DNA from: an uncultured bacterium
GTDB taxonomy: Bacteria; Bacillota; Clostridia; Oscillospirales; Acutalibacteraceae
Reading direction: 5' to 3'
Assembly (NCBI GenBank): GCA_945949625.1
Contig: CAMFFI010000013.1
Coordinates: 1 to 13,365, forward strand
DNA length: 13,365 nt
Position 1 is the first letter of the stretch; each line of letters starts with the position of its first letter. The translations under genes and the position numbers were made by a program. Shown one piece after another: positions 1 through 6,709 of this stretch. The notes beneath the pieces were generated by a model. The model was not told the DNA's origin and ran no database searches. It saw only the letters and a program-made list of their open reading frames with translations.

Positions 1-749
1 GTATGGAAAGCAACATTATTCTTCCTAATATTGTTTCAACCGTTACGGTAATTGACGGTATGGACTACAGAAGCATTACTTCTGTACCGTCGGAGGCCGA
101 TAAGACCTTAAAGGTTGTCAATGAAGGCGCTGCAATTCCCACAACGGTAATTAAAACCTCGGAAAATCTTATTAAGCTTCATAAAAGAGGAAGAATGCTT
201 GTTTCTTCATATGAAGCGCTCCGTTTTCAGCGTCTTGATTTATTTACTGTAACACTTAACCAGATTGGCGCATATATTTCAAGAGCACAGCTTAAGGACG
301 CAGTAGATGTTTTGATTTCCGGCGACGGTAATGACAATCCCTGCGAAACTATTGCTGCGGCTTCCACAGGTACAGTGTCATATGAGGATTTATTAAAGCT
401 CTGGGCGGGTCTTAATCCGTATGAGCTTAATACAATTCTTGCACCTACGTCAGCTATGCAGAAAATTATGTCTTTAAGCGAAATGAAGGATGCTCAGTCG
501 GGACTTACCTTCCAGGGTACTGGTAAAATGATTACTCCTTTGGGTGCGTCGCTTTTACATACTCCTGAAATTTCCGGCAACAAAATTATCGGTCTTGATA
601 AAAACTGTGCATTGGAAATGGTTCAGGCAGGAGATGTAATCACTGATTATGATAAGCTTATTGACAGACAGCTTGAGCGTGCTTCAATCAGCTGTATCAG
701 CGGCTTTGGAAAAATCTTTAAAGACGCATCAAAGGCGCTTACCTATTAA
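1..749 (+). CDS. HK97-fold major capsid protein, 5' end outside window (XkdG-like)
   Basis: This is the C-terminal 248 or so residues of a phage major capsid protein, the subunit that assembles into the icosahedral shell. The reading frame is open to the first base, and the ATG at 3 is probably internal, because HK97-type capsid proteins of this group (PBSX XkdG, Mu-like relatives) are usually 300 residues or more. The visible part has the family pattern. An early strand with 'EGAAIPTT' is followed by 'RGRMLVSSYEALRF', which resembles the usual 'K..R.i.vS.Ell.ds' segment. A long helix and the A-domain follow, with 'NPYELNTILAPTSAMQKIM' (cf. 'wvmnp.t...l..lkd') and 'GKMITPLGASLLHTPEI'. It is first in a co-directional run of neck and baseplate genes with a 12-nt gap to the next, which supports a capsid role. 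It could also be an encapsulin-like shell protein, but the neck genes make phage-type capsid more likely. Confidence is good on family, lower on whether the particle packages DNA. Confidence 0.8.
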   Translation, partial: MESNIILPNIVSTVTVIDGMDYRSITSVPSEADKTLKVVNEGAAIPTTVIKTSENLIKLHKRGRMLVSSYEALRFQRLDLFTVTLNQIGAYISRAQLKDAVDVLISGDGNDNPCETIAAASTGTVSYEDLLKLWAGLNPYELNTILAPTSAMQKIMSLSEMKDAQSGLTFQGTGKMITPLGASLLHTPEISGNKIIGLDKNCALEMVQAGDVITDYDKLIDRQLERASISCISGFGKIFKDASKALTY

Positions 750-761
750 GAAGGTGACATT

Positions 762-1115
762 ATGCTGAAAGATGTACTTAAACGGTTTTCTGATATTTCA
801 TGCTTAAAAGGAGAGGAATTTTCTAAATGGTCTTATCTTTGTAATGACAGCTTGAATTATGTGCTGGAAAATACAACGAAGGAAGAGCTTTCTGCCTATG
901 ATGAAAACCGCATTTGTTCACTTGCAGCGGCAATAGCTTTTTATAAGCTTGCTTTGTACGATTCTGAAAGAGTAAGCTCCTTTACGGCAGGGGATTTACA
1001 CATAAGTGTTGAGGATATACAAAATCGCGCGGAAAAAATTATGTATGCAGAAATGAACTCCTGTTCGGATATAACCGATTTCGGAGGTATAAGCTTTATG
1101 GGAGTGGAGTCATGA
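762..1115 (+). CDS. Head-tail connector (neck adaptor) protein, YqbG/XkdH-like position
   Basis: A 117-aa, mainly helical, acidic protein lying directly after the capsid gene. In Mu/PBSX-type clusters this position encodes the first connector (adaptor), which binds the portal ring under the capsid vertex. Composition fits: helices around residues 1-35, 'NRICSLAAAIAFYKLAL' (about 46-62) as a packing helix, and a C-terminal helix 'VEDIQNRAEKIMYAEM'. No diagnostic motif is visible, so the call rests on position, size and helical make-up. The start at 762 is preceded by AGAAGGTGA at good spacing. The stop overlaps the next start in an ATGA arrangement, so the two are probably translationally coupled. 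Confidence 0.55.
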   Translation: MLKDVLKRFSDISCLKGEEFSKWSYLCNDSLNYVLENTTKEELSAYDENRICSLAAAIAFYKLALYDSERVSSFTAGDLHISVEDIQNRAEKIMYAEMNSCSDITDFGGISFMGVES

Positions 1116-1468
1116 GCATATTTAATTTGATTGATAAGTCAATAAATAAGTGGGGCAGTACTTTTAAAATTACAGAAAAAGGGCAGACTCTTACTTGTAA
1201 GGGCTTTGTTCAGCCTTTAAGATACAAAAACAATATGTATCTCGGGGGAAAACGTCTTGACGCAGGTTTTTTTGACGGAGGTCACTACCTTTTTATTACA
1301 AAGGGCGATGTGGGAATAGCCGGTCACAGCTCTGCGTTTATTCAGGACGTTAATAAAAAATATGCGGTAAAAAGAGCTGAAATTTTTAATGTTCAGGATA
1401 ATAATGTTTATACCTGGGCAATTTTAAAGCCTTATTTTCCGCCTGCGGAGGATGATTATGTCACTTAA
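1112..1468 (+). CDS. Head-closure / stopper-like neck protein (XkdI/YqbH position)
   Basis: A 118-aa protein rich in predicted beta strands and aromatic residues. The N-terminus 'MSIFNLIDKSINKWGSTFKI' and the following strand-turn-strand pattern resemble small head-closure (stopper) proteins, which in Mu/PBSX-like neck modules follow the adaptor and precede the tail terminator. A mid-protein segment 'GKRLDAGFFDGGHYLFITKG' looks like a beta hairpin. The gene overlaps its upstream neighbour by 4 nt (ATGA) and the following gene by 11 nt. Function is inferred from order and fold-like pattern, without a catalytic signature. No transmembrane segment or signal peptide is present, as expected for a virion protein. 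Confidence 0.5.
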   Translation: MSIFNLIDKSINKWGSTFKITEKGQTLTCKGFVQPLRYKNNMYLGGKRLDAGFFDGGHYLFITKGDVGIAGHSSAFIQDVNKKYAVKRAEIFNVQDNNVYTWAILKPYFPPAEDDYVT

Positions 1469-1901
1469 TGAAATTGAAGAAATTGTTGACAGACTGATTG
1501 TAAAAGCAAAAGGCGACAGTGAGCTTTCTAAGGTGCGCTTTGTGAAGGCGTACAAAGAGAAAGAGGCGGAAACGCCTGTTTCGGGATATCTTGCGGTTGT
1601 GTCCATTGAATCAATGACGCAGACAAAAAGCTTTTTGGGAAATGCTGTTAATCAGGGACTTAAGGGCGAAAAATACACCGCAGACGTTAAGGTTAAAATC
1701 TATGCGCCTAATTATGAAGACGGTCAGGACTTAACAGGAATTGCAGGAATATTCTGCAACAGCATTAAAAATGCCGACGATAAAAATGTAATTGAAGAGG
1801 TTTGTTTTGAACCTATAGGCTTTGATGAAAATATGAATGCTATGTACCGTCCCTGTAATGTAAAAATCGGTTTTTATCTTTGTGAGGAGGCGGTGGTATG
1901 A
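1458..1901 (+). CDS. Tail-terminator-like neck protein (XkdJ/YqbJ position)
   Basis: A 147-aa protein from the ATG at 1458. That start is preferred over the in-frame ATG at 1452 because the GGAGG at 1447-1451 abuts 1452 but sits 6 nt before 1458. The middle and C-terminal parts show the strand-helix-strand pattern of tail terminators: 'YTADVKVKIYAPNYEDGQDL', a helix 'GIAGIFCNSIKNAD', then two strands ending 'YRPCNVKIGFYL'. Such proteins cap the end of the tail tube or sheath and dock it to the head. Its presence is notable because no recognisable tube or sheath gene follows. The 3' end overlaps the next start by 4 nt (ATGA). Confidence in a neck/terminator role is moderate; identity comes from pattern and gene order only. 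Confidence 0.5.
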   Translation: MSLNEIEEIVDRLIVKAKGDSELSKVRFVKAYKEKEAETPVSGYLAVVSIESMTQTKSFLGNAVNQGLKGEKYTADVKVKIYAPNYEDGQDLTGIAGIFCNSIKNADDKNVIEEVCFEPIGFDENMNAMYRPCNVKIGFYLCEEAVV

Positions 1902-2269
1902 CGCCTGTGGTGCTGCTAAAGGGCGATGATATATCGGTATTATTAAACGATAAAATAATTGACGCTGTAATCAGCCTGAATATTAAAGAAACGGTTACTT
2001 ATTACAATATTTATCAATATCTTTCAGGGGAGCCTGCAAAGCAGATTCCCCTGAAAAGGGAGTATAATCTGATTTTGAAAAAAAGCTTTTCGGAAGATAA
2101 TCCCTTTAAGAATATAGCTGATTTTTCTCTTGAGGTAAAATACCAGGGAAAGACTGTTATATACGAACACTGCAATCTGACGGAAGAAGAAAGTGAACTT
2201 TTACAAAATAAAGACCTTGTATCTATTTATAAAATAAACGCACTTTTAAAGAATGAACAGGAGGCTTAA
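1898..2269 (+). CDS. Unrecognised 123-aa virion-operon protein in the sheath/tube slot
   Basis: I do not recognise this protein. It starts after GAGGAGG with ideal spacing and overlaps the upstream stop by 4 nt, so it is clearly a translated operon member. It is predicted to be mainly beta: strands around residues 3-8, 18-30 ('IIDAVISLNIKETVTYYNIY'), 48-62 ('QIPLKREYNLILKKSF'), 75-92 ('FSLEVKYQGKTVIYEHCNL'), and a last strand near 'LVSIYKINALL'. The pattern of an N-terminal hairpin, a middle 'Y.i.l' strand and a late cysteine-containing strand is loosely compatible with the tail-tube/tail-terminator/hub fold family. A small tube-like or ring protein is therefore the best guess. In Mu and PBSX this position is held by sheath, tube and tape-measure genes, none of which is evident here. 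Confidence 0.6.
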   Translation: MTPVVLLKGDDISVLLNDKIIDAVISLNIKETVTYYNIYQYLSGEPAKQIPLKREYNLILKKSFSEDNPFKNIADFSLEVKYQGKTVIYEHCNLTEEESELLQNKDLVSIYKINALLKNEQEA

Positions 2270-2270
2270 T

Positions 2271-2417
2271 ATGGAAAATGAAAATACGAATATTTCTTCA
2301 GATACATATACGGAAAACAATATAAAAACGGTTGAGGATTTAAGCACAGAGCTAAGCCGTCAGAGCCGAAGATATTCCAAAGCCTTTGAAGAAGAAATGC
2401 AGGCGAGGACAAAATGA
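2271..2417 (+). CDS. 48-aa hydrophilic peptide in the tape-measure slot
   Basis: This short gene encodes a 48-aa polar peptide beginning MENENTNISS and ending FEEEMQARTK. Reality is supported by a perfect AGGAGG eight nt before the ATG, a 1-nt gap after the previous stop, and an ATGA overlap with the next start at 2414. The first 17 residues are Asn/Thr/Ser/Glu-rich and probably disordered. The rest (about 18-47, 'IKTVEDLSTELSRQSRRYSK' onward) is a likely amphipathic helix. In Mu/PBSX-like phages this position carries the tape measure and its small assembly chaperones. This could be a remnant or minimal replacement (a linker, chaperone or very short ruler) or a scaffold-type peptide. I know of no family for it. 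Confidence 0.7.
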   Translation: MENENTNISSDTYTENNIKTVEDLSTELSRQSRRYSKAFEEEMQARTK

Positions 2418-2932
2418 TTTCTGCACCAATGAGATATAAGGGGTTTACCTGGTATCATAATCCAAACAAGCTTGAGATTATAAACGGGAAGAAAACCGTT
2501 TCGTTAAGCTTTCCTTATTCTCACAGGGAGATTGAGGAAATGTTTAGGGAGAATACGGTTTTAAAGGGACAGGGAGAGCTTTACGGAGAGGACTGTATAA
2601 GTCAGTTTAATGGACTTGAAAGGCTTTTTTCTCAAAAAGGAAAAGGAGTGCTTTCAATAGGGGGTATGCCTTCCTTTGAAGCATATTTTACGGCTCTGGA
2701 ATTGTTGTGCGAGCCAAAGGAAAACATTGTTTCATACTCCTTTGAATTTGTTGTAGTTTCTTCAAAAGAAAAAAACAAGACGTCTTTGAATTATCATATT
2801 GCAAAAGCAAATGAAACCTTGTGGGATATTTCATATATTTACGGCGTTTCTGTTCAAAGGCTTGCACAGCTCAATCCGGAATATAAAAGACCTGACAGTG
2901 TATCGGAAGGCGACAAGGTGATATTATGTTAG
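2414..2932 (+). CDS. LysM-containing tube-initiator / baseplate protein (XkdP-like, Mu gp43 type)
   Basis: A 172-aa baseplate protein with two parts. Residues 1-115 begin 'MRYKGFTWYHNPNKLEI', the typical opening of XkdP/Mu gp43-type (DNA-circulation N-terminal family) proteins that sit on top of the baseplate hub and start the tail tube. A C-terminal LysM domain occupies about residues 127-171, with 'YHIAKANETLWDISYIYGVS', 'LAQLNPE' and a final 'EGDKVIL', matching the LysM consensus closely. In contractile particles LysM domains of this class act inside the baseplate rather than binding the cell wall. The start overlaps the 48-aa gene by 4 nt, and the end overlaps the hub gene by 7 nt. This is one of the surest assignments of the operon, from domain pattern and neighbours. 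A domain of this class normally nucleates a tube, which is why the missing tube gene matters. Confidence 0.82.
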   Translation: MISAPMRYKGFTWYHNPNKLEIINGKKTVSLSFPYSHREIEEMFRENTVLKGQGELYGEDCISQFNGLERLFSQKGKGVLSIGGMPSFEAYFTALELLCEPKENIVSYSFEFVVVSSKEKNKTSLNYHIAKANETLWDISYIYGVSVQRLAQLNPEYKRPDSVSEGDKVILC

Positions 2933-3873
2933 AATTCAAGGCTTTTGACTTTAAGTATAACAGTATTCATCTTCCCGAATACATTGACTTTAAATTGTCT
3001 CAGGAGGAGAATGTGCCTGCCGATTATCTGGAGGTTACCTTTCCTTACTTTAAAGAATCGGAGGCTGTCCGTAAGATAAGACTTTTTGAGGACGGTCAGC
3101 CTGTTTTTTGCGGATTATGCGACGAAATTTTAAGTTCAAAATCTGTTACAGGGACTTTTACAAAGCTTTATTTCAGAAATATGTTCGGAGCCTTAATTGA
3201 TAATGAGGCTGTTCCTGCACAATTTAACAATGCAACAGCTTATATAATTTTTGAAAAATATATTAAGCAATACGGCTTTGAAAAATTTATTGCAGACAAT
3301 AAGCCGCTTACGGGTGAATTCAATATTCAAAAGGGGACAAGCGTTTATAACGTGCTTTCTGAATTCTGCAGGCTGAATTACGGCTGTGTTCCGTATCTTG
3401 CTGATGAAAAAACTATTTCATTTACTGAGCCTGAAAAAGAAAAAATTTTGTGCTTTTCGGACGGCAGTAATCAAGGCCTTTCCGATTACGGTTATTATAA
3501 AATTGAGCTTTCAAAATTCCCGTGCAGACTTATATCAAAGGTGAAAGTGAAAACCTCAGAAAAGGATTTTTACAAAACAATTATTAGCAATCAAAAGGCT
3601 ATGAATAAAGGTATAGTAAGGGAAAGGTGTATTGACGCTTGCAGTGAAAATACCCCAATGTCCTGTGCCGGTATAATTATTGAAAATTCAAATAAAAAAT
3701 ATGAGGAATATAAAATTTATCTGCATTTTCCCTTATTTAATGTGCTTAGAGCAAAAAGCAGTATAAGTGACCAAAAATTCGGAGAAATTACCGATTTAAA
3801 AGTTTCAAAAACTACGGTTAATGCAGATAAAAACGGATTCAGTACGGAAGTTACACTTGTGAAGGAGAAATAA
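2926..3873 (+). CDS. Baseplate hub protein (XkdQ-like, Mu gp44 / gp27-type)
   Basis: A 315-aa protein in the hub position, between the LysM protein and the spike. Hub proteins form a trimeric ring with tube-like domains that connects the spike to the tube. The N-terminus 'MLEFKAFDFKYNSIHLPEYI' and the strand 'ADYLEVTFPYF' fit the first tube-like domain, which usually has 'd.l.v.fp.' in that strand. 'IRLFEDGQPVFCGLCDEI' is the characteristic 'v.i..dg..vf.G.vde' hairpin. 'TAYIIFEKYIKQYGF' and 'VYNVLSEFCRLNYGCVPYL' match the inserted helical domain ('a..il...l...y', 'w.vi..fc...g..p'). At 315 residues it is close to XkdQ size. Start is preceded by AAGGTGAT; the gap to the next gene is 1 nt. No lysozyme or peptidase domain is fused. 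Confidence 0.78.
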   Translation: MLEFKAFDFKYNSIHLPEYIDFKLSQEENVPADYLEVTFPYFKESEAVRKIRLFEDGQPVFCGLCDEILSSKSVTGTFTKLYFRNMFGALIDNEAVPAQFNNATAYIIFEKYIKQYGFEKFIADNKPLTGEFNIQKGTSVYNVLSEFCRLNYGCVPYLADEKTISFTEPEKEKILCFSDGSNQGLSDYGYYKIELSKFPCRLISKVKVKTSEKDFYKTIISNQKAMNKGIVRERCIDACSENTPMSCAGIIIENSNKKYEEYKIYLHFPLFNVLRAKSSISDQKFGEITDLKVSKTTVNADKNGFSTEVTLVKEK

Positions 3874-3874
3874 T

Positions 3875-4207
3875 ATGTGGTTGCTTGATTATATAACTAA
3901 GAAGAATAACAATATAGATTTTGCCGAAAAAGGAAAGGTCAACAGCTCTGTTTCTTCAGAGCTTGGAGTGGTTTCCTCAAATTCCTTTCAGGCTCTTAAG
4001 CAGGCTGCACCCTACGGCATAATAAGTATTCCTCCCAATGGGGAAAATGCGGTAGTGATTCCCCTGAAGGATACACATCTTTGCTTAGGTACGGTTTGTG
4101 AAAATACTGAAATAGAGCCGGGTGAGCTGCTGCTTTTTTCAAAAGGCGGAGCTGAAATTCTGCTTTCCAATGACGGAAAGGTTTACATAAACGGAAAGGA
4201 GTTTTAA
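3875..4207 (+). CDS. Minimal baseplate spike protein (Mu gp45 / gpV type)
   Basis: A 110-aa protein matching the C-terminal half of Mu gp45-type spikes, the needle at the centre of a contractile baseplate. Seen directly: 'APYGIISIPPNGENAVVIPL' (residues 45-64) mirrors the family's 'PYG..s.Pp.GaeaVv' segment. 'EPGELLLFSKGGAEILLSND' (81-100) mirrors 'l..GEv.ly...G..i.l..dg'. The protein ends in a short beta stretch 'GKVYINGKEF'. Mu gp45 is almost twice as long; here the N-terminal 40 residues are polar Ser/Asn-rich and the OB domain looks reduced. No HxH iron-binding tip is visible. The start follows GAAGGAGAAAT, and the TAA overlaps the next ATG by one base. PBSX has DUF2577 XkdR in this slot, so this baseplate is Mu-like here. 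Confidence 0.75.
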   Translation: MWLLDYITKKNNNIDFAEKGKVNSSVSSELGVVSSNSFQALKQAAPYGIISIPPNGENAVVIPLKDTHLCLGTVCENTEIEPGELLLFSKGGAEILLSNDGKVYINGKEF

Positions 4208-4551
4208 TGGACGTAATAATTAAAAACGGTGATGTCTGTGTTGACAACAGCGGAAACTATGTAATGATTGACGGTTTTGATGAAGTAGTTCAGCAGGTGT
4301 TGATAAAAATTACTTCGGAAAAAGGGAGATTTATTTATGACAGAAATTTAGGCTCTGAATGTACGCTTTCAAAAACATTATCAGATAAGCCGGATATTAA
4401 GGTTCTTGAAATGCTTATAAATGAAAGCCTTGCACATATGGAAGACGTTTATGTTAAATTAACCGATGCATATTTTTCAGATGGGAAATTAATAATGAAG
4501 ATTACAATTTTTTGGAGAGATTTAAGCGAAGAGAAAGAGGTGACGATATAA
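4207..4551 (+). CDS. Baseplate wedge protein, GPW/gp25 family (Mu gp46-like / XkdS position)
   Basis: A 114-aa protein with the gp25/gp46 pattern: 'NGDVCVDNSGNYVMIDGFDE' at the N-terminus, then a helix 'VVQQVLIKITSEKGRF' and 'DRNLGS', corresponding to 'G.dE..Q.i...L.t.rGe...d...Gs'. gp25-type proteins are essential wedge components that join baseplate protein J and, in contractile tails, start sheath assembly through a shared strand. It overlaps both neighbours by one base (TAATG at each end), with AAGGAG before the start. Length is normal for Mu gp46-like members (about 110-150). Its sheath-initiating role is interesting given that no sheath gene is visible. Confidence 0.8.
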   Translation: MDVIIKNGDVCVDNSGNYVMIDGFDEVVQQVLIKITSEKGRFIYDRNLGSECTLSKTLSDKPDIKVLEMLINESLAHMEDVYVKLTDAYFSDGKLIMKITIFWRDLSEEKEVTI

Positions 4552-5609
4552 TGGAAAGCTTTGAAGAAATTTATGGGCGAATGATGGATAATTACAATAA
4601 AATGTCAGGGAATTATCCCTCGGAGGCATCTGATATTGCCATACGATTAAAGCTTCTTGCAGGTGAAATTCAGTCCTGTGAAATGAACCTTGATTTTGTA
4701 AAAAATCAGATGTTTTTACATACAGCAGTGGGTGAATATCTTGATTATCACGGCAAGCAAAGAGGATTAACAAGAAAGCAGGCTGTAAAGGCGAAAGGAA
4801 TGGCAAACTTCGGTACGGCAGGAGCACTGACATATGATGTTACCGTTCCAAAGGGTACGGTGGTAGCTACAACCGGCGAAAATCCCGTAATGTTTGAAAC
4901 GGACGAGAACGCAGTAATTAAATCGGGACAGGCAAGAGTAAGCGTTTCCTGTACTGCATTAACGGGCGGAAGTAACGGAAATGTAAAGTCCGGCACAATT
5001 ACTGTTATTGTTACTCCCAAAGCCGATATTGTTTCCGTTACAAATACTCAGTCCTTTTACGGCGGAACAGATACCGAAAGCGACGATGATTTCAGAAAAA
5101 GGATAGAGGACAGTTTGATTAATGTTTCAAACGGTATGAATACCGCCTATTATAAAAAGCTTGCTTTAAGTGTTGAAGGAGTGGGGAGCGTTGGAATTAT
5201 TCCTTTGAACAGGGGAGCCGGCACCCTTGACGTTTATATAAGCGGCGAAGGTACCACAGCAAGCACAGCTCTTGTGGCTAAGGTGCAGAGTTTAATAAAC
5301 GAAAAAAGAGAAATAAACACCGATGTGCTTGTAAAAAGTGCGTCTGCGTGGAATTTTACGCTGAGCTTGTCAATTACAGTGAAACCGGGATATGATTTTA
5401 ATGAGCTGAAAGAAAAATGCACCGCTGTACTTAAAGAATATGTGCTGTCACTTGGCATTGGAACACCTGTTTATGTCGCCGATTTATCAGAGCTTATTTA
5501 TCACATTGAGGGAATATACAACCACAGCTTTTCGACCTCAGACAGATTTCCTAATCAGACTGTATTTCCTAATGTTACAAATGTTAGTATTACGGAGGGC
5601 AGCAGATAA
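4551..5609 (+). CDS. Baseplate protein J (Mu gp47 / XkdT family)
   Basis: A 352-aa wedge protein. The start at 4551 follows AGAGGTGA at normal spacing and overlaps the upstream TAA by one base; a longer frame starting at 4512 lacks such support. Family features in order: N-terminal helix 'FEEIYGRMMDNY'; 'VGEYLDYHGKQRGLTRKQA' (about 60-78), the classic 'g.yLD..g...gi.R..a' segment; a beta domain with 'VPKGTVV' and 'FETDENAVI'; then 'GGTDTESDDDFRKRI' (171-185), the hallmark 'GG.d.EsDe.yR.Ri' motif. The C-terminal part has 'VEGVGSVGIIPLNRGAGTLD' and a final helical segment. Length matches gp47/XkdT. J proteins form the ring around the hub together with gp25 and gp48. This is the most confident structural call in the operon. 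Confidence 0.9.
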   Translation: MESFEEIYGRMMDNYNKMSGNYPSEASDIAIRLKLLAGEIQSCEMNLDFVKNQMFLHTAVGEYLDYHGKQRGLTRKQAVKAKGMANFGTAGALTYDVTVPKGTVVATTGENPVMFETDENAVIKSGQARVSVSCTALTGGSNGNVKSGTITVIVTPKADIVSVTNTQSFYGGTDTESDDDFRKRIEDSLINVSNGMNTAYYKKLALSVEGVGSVGIIPLNRGAGTLDVYISGEGTTASTALVAKVQSLINEKREINTDVLVKSASAWNFTLSLSITVKPGYDFNELKEKCTAVLKEYVLSLGIGTPVYVADLSELIYHIEGIYNHSFSTSDRFPNQTVFPNVTNVSITEGSR

Positions 5610-6181
5610 TGGCAACTATAGACTCATTTATAAAAAATCTGTCTCCCGTAAAAGCATACAGACTTTCAGAAAAATCAAATTTGTATTATGAGCTTCAAAC
5701 CTATGCACAGGAGTTTGACAGGCTGAGAATACAGCTTGATAAGTTGCTCAGGGAATGTTTTTTATTTACCGCAGAGGACTACGGGCTTTCAAATTTTGAG
5801 CTTATTTATACTGCCGCTTACAATGAGGAAACTCCTCAGGTGCGAAGGGACAGGATTTTTCAGCGACTAAGTATTGATGACGGCTGTGTAACATTAAGCG
5901 ATGTTAAAAAGGCAATTAAAAGCTTTGGAGCCGAAAATTTTAATATTATTGAATTTTACGGAAGATATAATATTGTAGTGGAAGTGTATGGGGAATACAG
6001 TCAAAGTGAAATTGATTTCATCAGAACTGAAATTAAAAAGATTATGCCTGCGCATCAGAAAGCAGAGGTGTATTTCGGAGGATTAAGCTGGAGTAAGATC
6101 AACAGCAGAAACCTTGCTTTCAGTGAAATGGACGCAAAAAACTATTCGTGGAATACAATAGATGAACTTAAAAATAATTAA
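5609..6181 (+). CDS. Baseplate protein, Mu gp48 / YmfQ (DUF2313) family, XkdU position
   Basis: A 190-aa protein that follows baseplate J exactly where Mu gp48 and XkdU lie. The N-terminal helix 'VKAYRLSEKSNLYYELQTYA' and 'LRIQLDKLLRECFLFTAEDY' match the family opening, in which a helix is followed by 'a....l..e.d.l....d'. 'NEETPQVRRDRIFQRL' (about 72-87) fits 's...R...i...l', and a ferredoxin-like C-terminal half ends 'KKIMPAHQKAEVYFG', close to the usual 'in...PAh....y.y'. These proteins cap the wedge and hold the fibres. The start ATG shares a base with the previous stop (TAATG) and is preceded by GGAGG. The gap to the fibre gene is 14 nt. Family assignment is good; no enzymatic role is expected. 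Confidence 0.8.
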   Translation: MATIDSFIKNLSPVKAYRLSEKSNLYYELQTYAQEFDRLRIQLDKLLRECFLFTAEDYGLSNFELIYTAAYNEETPQVRRDRIFQRLSIDDGCVTLSDVKKAIKSFGAENFNIIEFYGRYNIVVEVYGEYSQSEIDFIRTEIKKIMPAHQKAEVYFGGLSWSKINSRNLAFSEMDAKNYSWNTIDELKNN

Positions 6182-6195
6182 GAAAGGATGAGAAT

Positions 6196-6666
6196 ATGTC
6201 ATCAAGCAGTAAAACGCCGAATTTGGGACTTAACAGCTGGAGTGAAACAGACAAGCCGAAAAGAGTTGATTTTGTTGAGGACAATACTATTCTTGACAGC
6301 AAGCTGGGAGCTCATCTTGCAGATACAAACCTGCATTTAAGCACATCGGACAGAGAAAAAATCAATTCTCTTATATCCGCAGTAAGCTATTCGGGAACAG
6401 GAGCCTCTTCAAGAAGTATAAGCTTTGGATTTTCACCGACCTTTGTTGTTGTTTTTAAAAGGTTTGATTCTTTTTGCAGCTACGATTCTTCGCTTTCCTG
6501 CACGAAAATTAACGGTGCTTTTTTCTCTGTAAAGGAAACAACAGACGACTGCGGCAGAATCAGCGGTACGAGTCTTGTAGTAAAGCAAAGCTCGTCTGCC
6601 GAGGACGGTGTTTTTTATAATCTTAATGAGCAGTATGGGCAATATGTGGCGGTTGCTTTCAGATAA
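6196..6666 (+). CDS. Short tail-fibre / receptor-binding protein
   Basis: A 156-aa fibre with two recognisable parts. The N-terminus, with 'TPNLGLNSWSETDKPKRVDF', resembles the attachment region common to Firmicute phage fibres ('TpnygL......d.....dfn.n...id'). 'HLADTNLHLSTSDREKINS' (40-58) is the widespread 'H..D...H.t..er...' collar segment. The C-terminal domain (about 64-156) starts 'YSGTGASSRSISFGFSP' and ends 'YVAVAFR', the usual 'Y.GtG.....i.lGF.P...' to 'Y.y.Af' frame of small receptor-binding head domains. There is no long shaft and no chaperone gene after it. It is the last gene of the operon, after a strong AAAGGATGAG site. The target receptor cannot be read from the sequence. Confidence 0.75.
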   Translation: MSSSSKTPNLGLNSWSETDKPKRVDFVEDNTILDSKLGAHLADTNLHLSTSDREKINSLISAVSYSGTGASSRSISFGFSPTFVVVFKRFDSFCSYDSSLSCTKINGAFFSVKETTDDCGRISGTSLVVKQSSSAEDGVFYNLNEQYGQYVAVAFR

Positions 6667-6709
6667 AGCATTATCTCGATATAATACAAAAATGTCATAA
6701 AAATTCTTA

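Noticed and set aside
4512..4550. Upstream start for baseplate protein J
   Set aside because: The extra 13 residues are coded within the gp25 gene and lack a ribosome site, whereas AGAGGTGA precedes the ATG at 4551.
4748..5458. Minus-strand frames opposite baseplate protein J
   Set aside because: They are shadows of a clearly coding plus-strand gene, with no ribosome sites and low-complexity products.
6670..6690. Terminator for the phage operon at ATTAT...ATAAT
   Set aside because: The possible stem is about five A/T pairs and is not followed by a T run; the TATAAT in it reads better as a possible -10 element.
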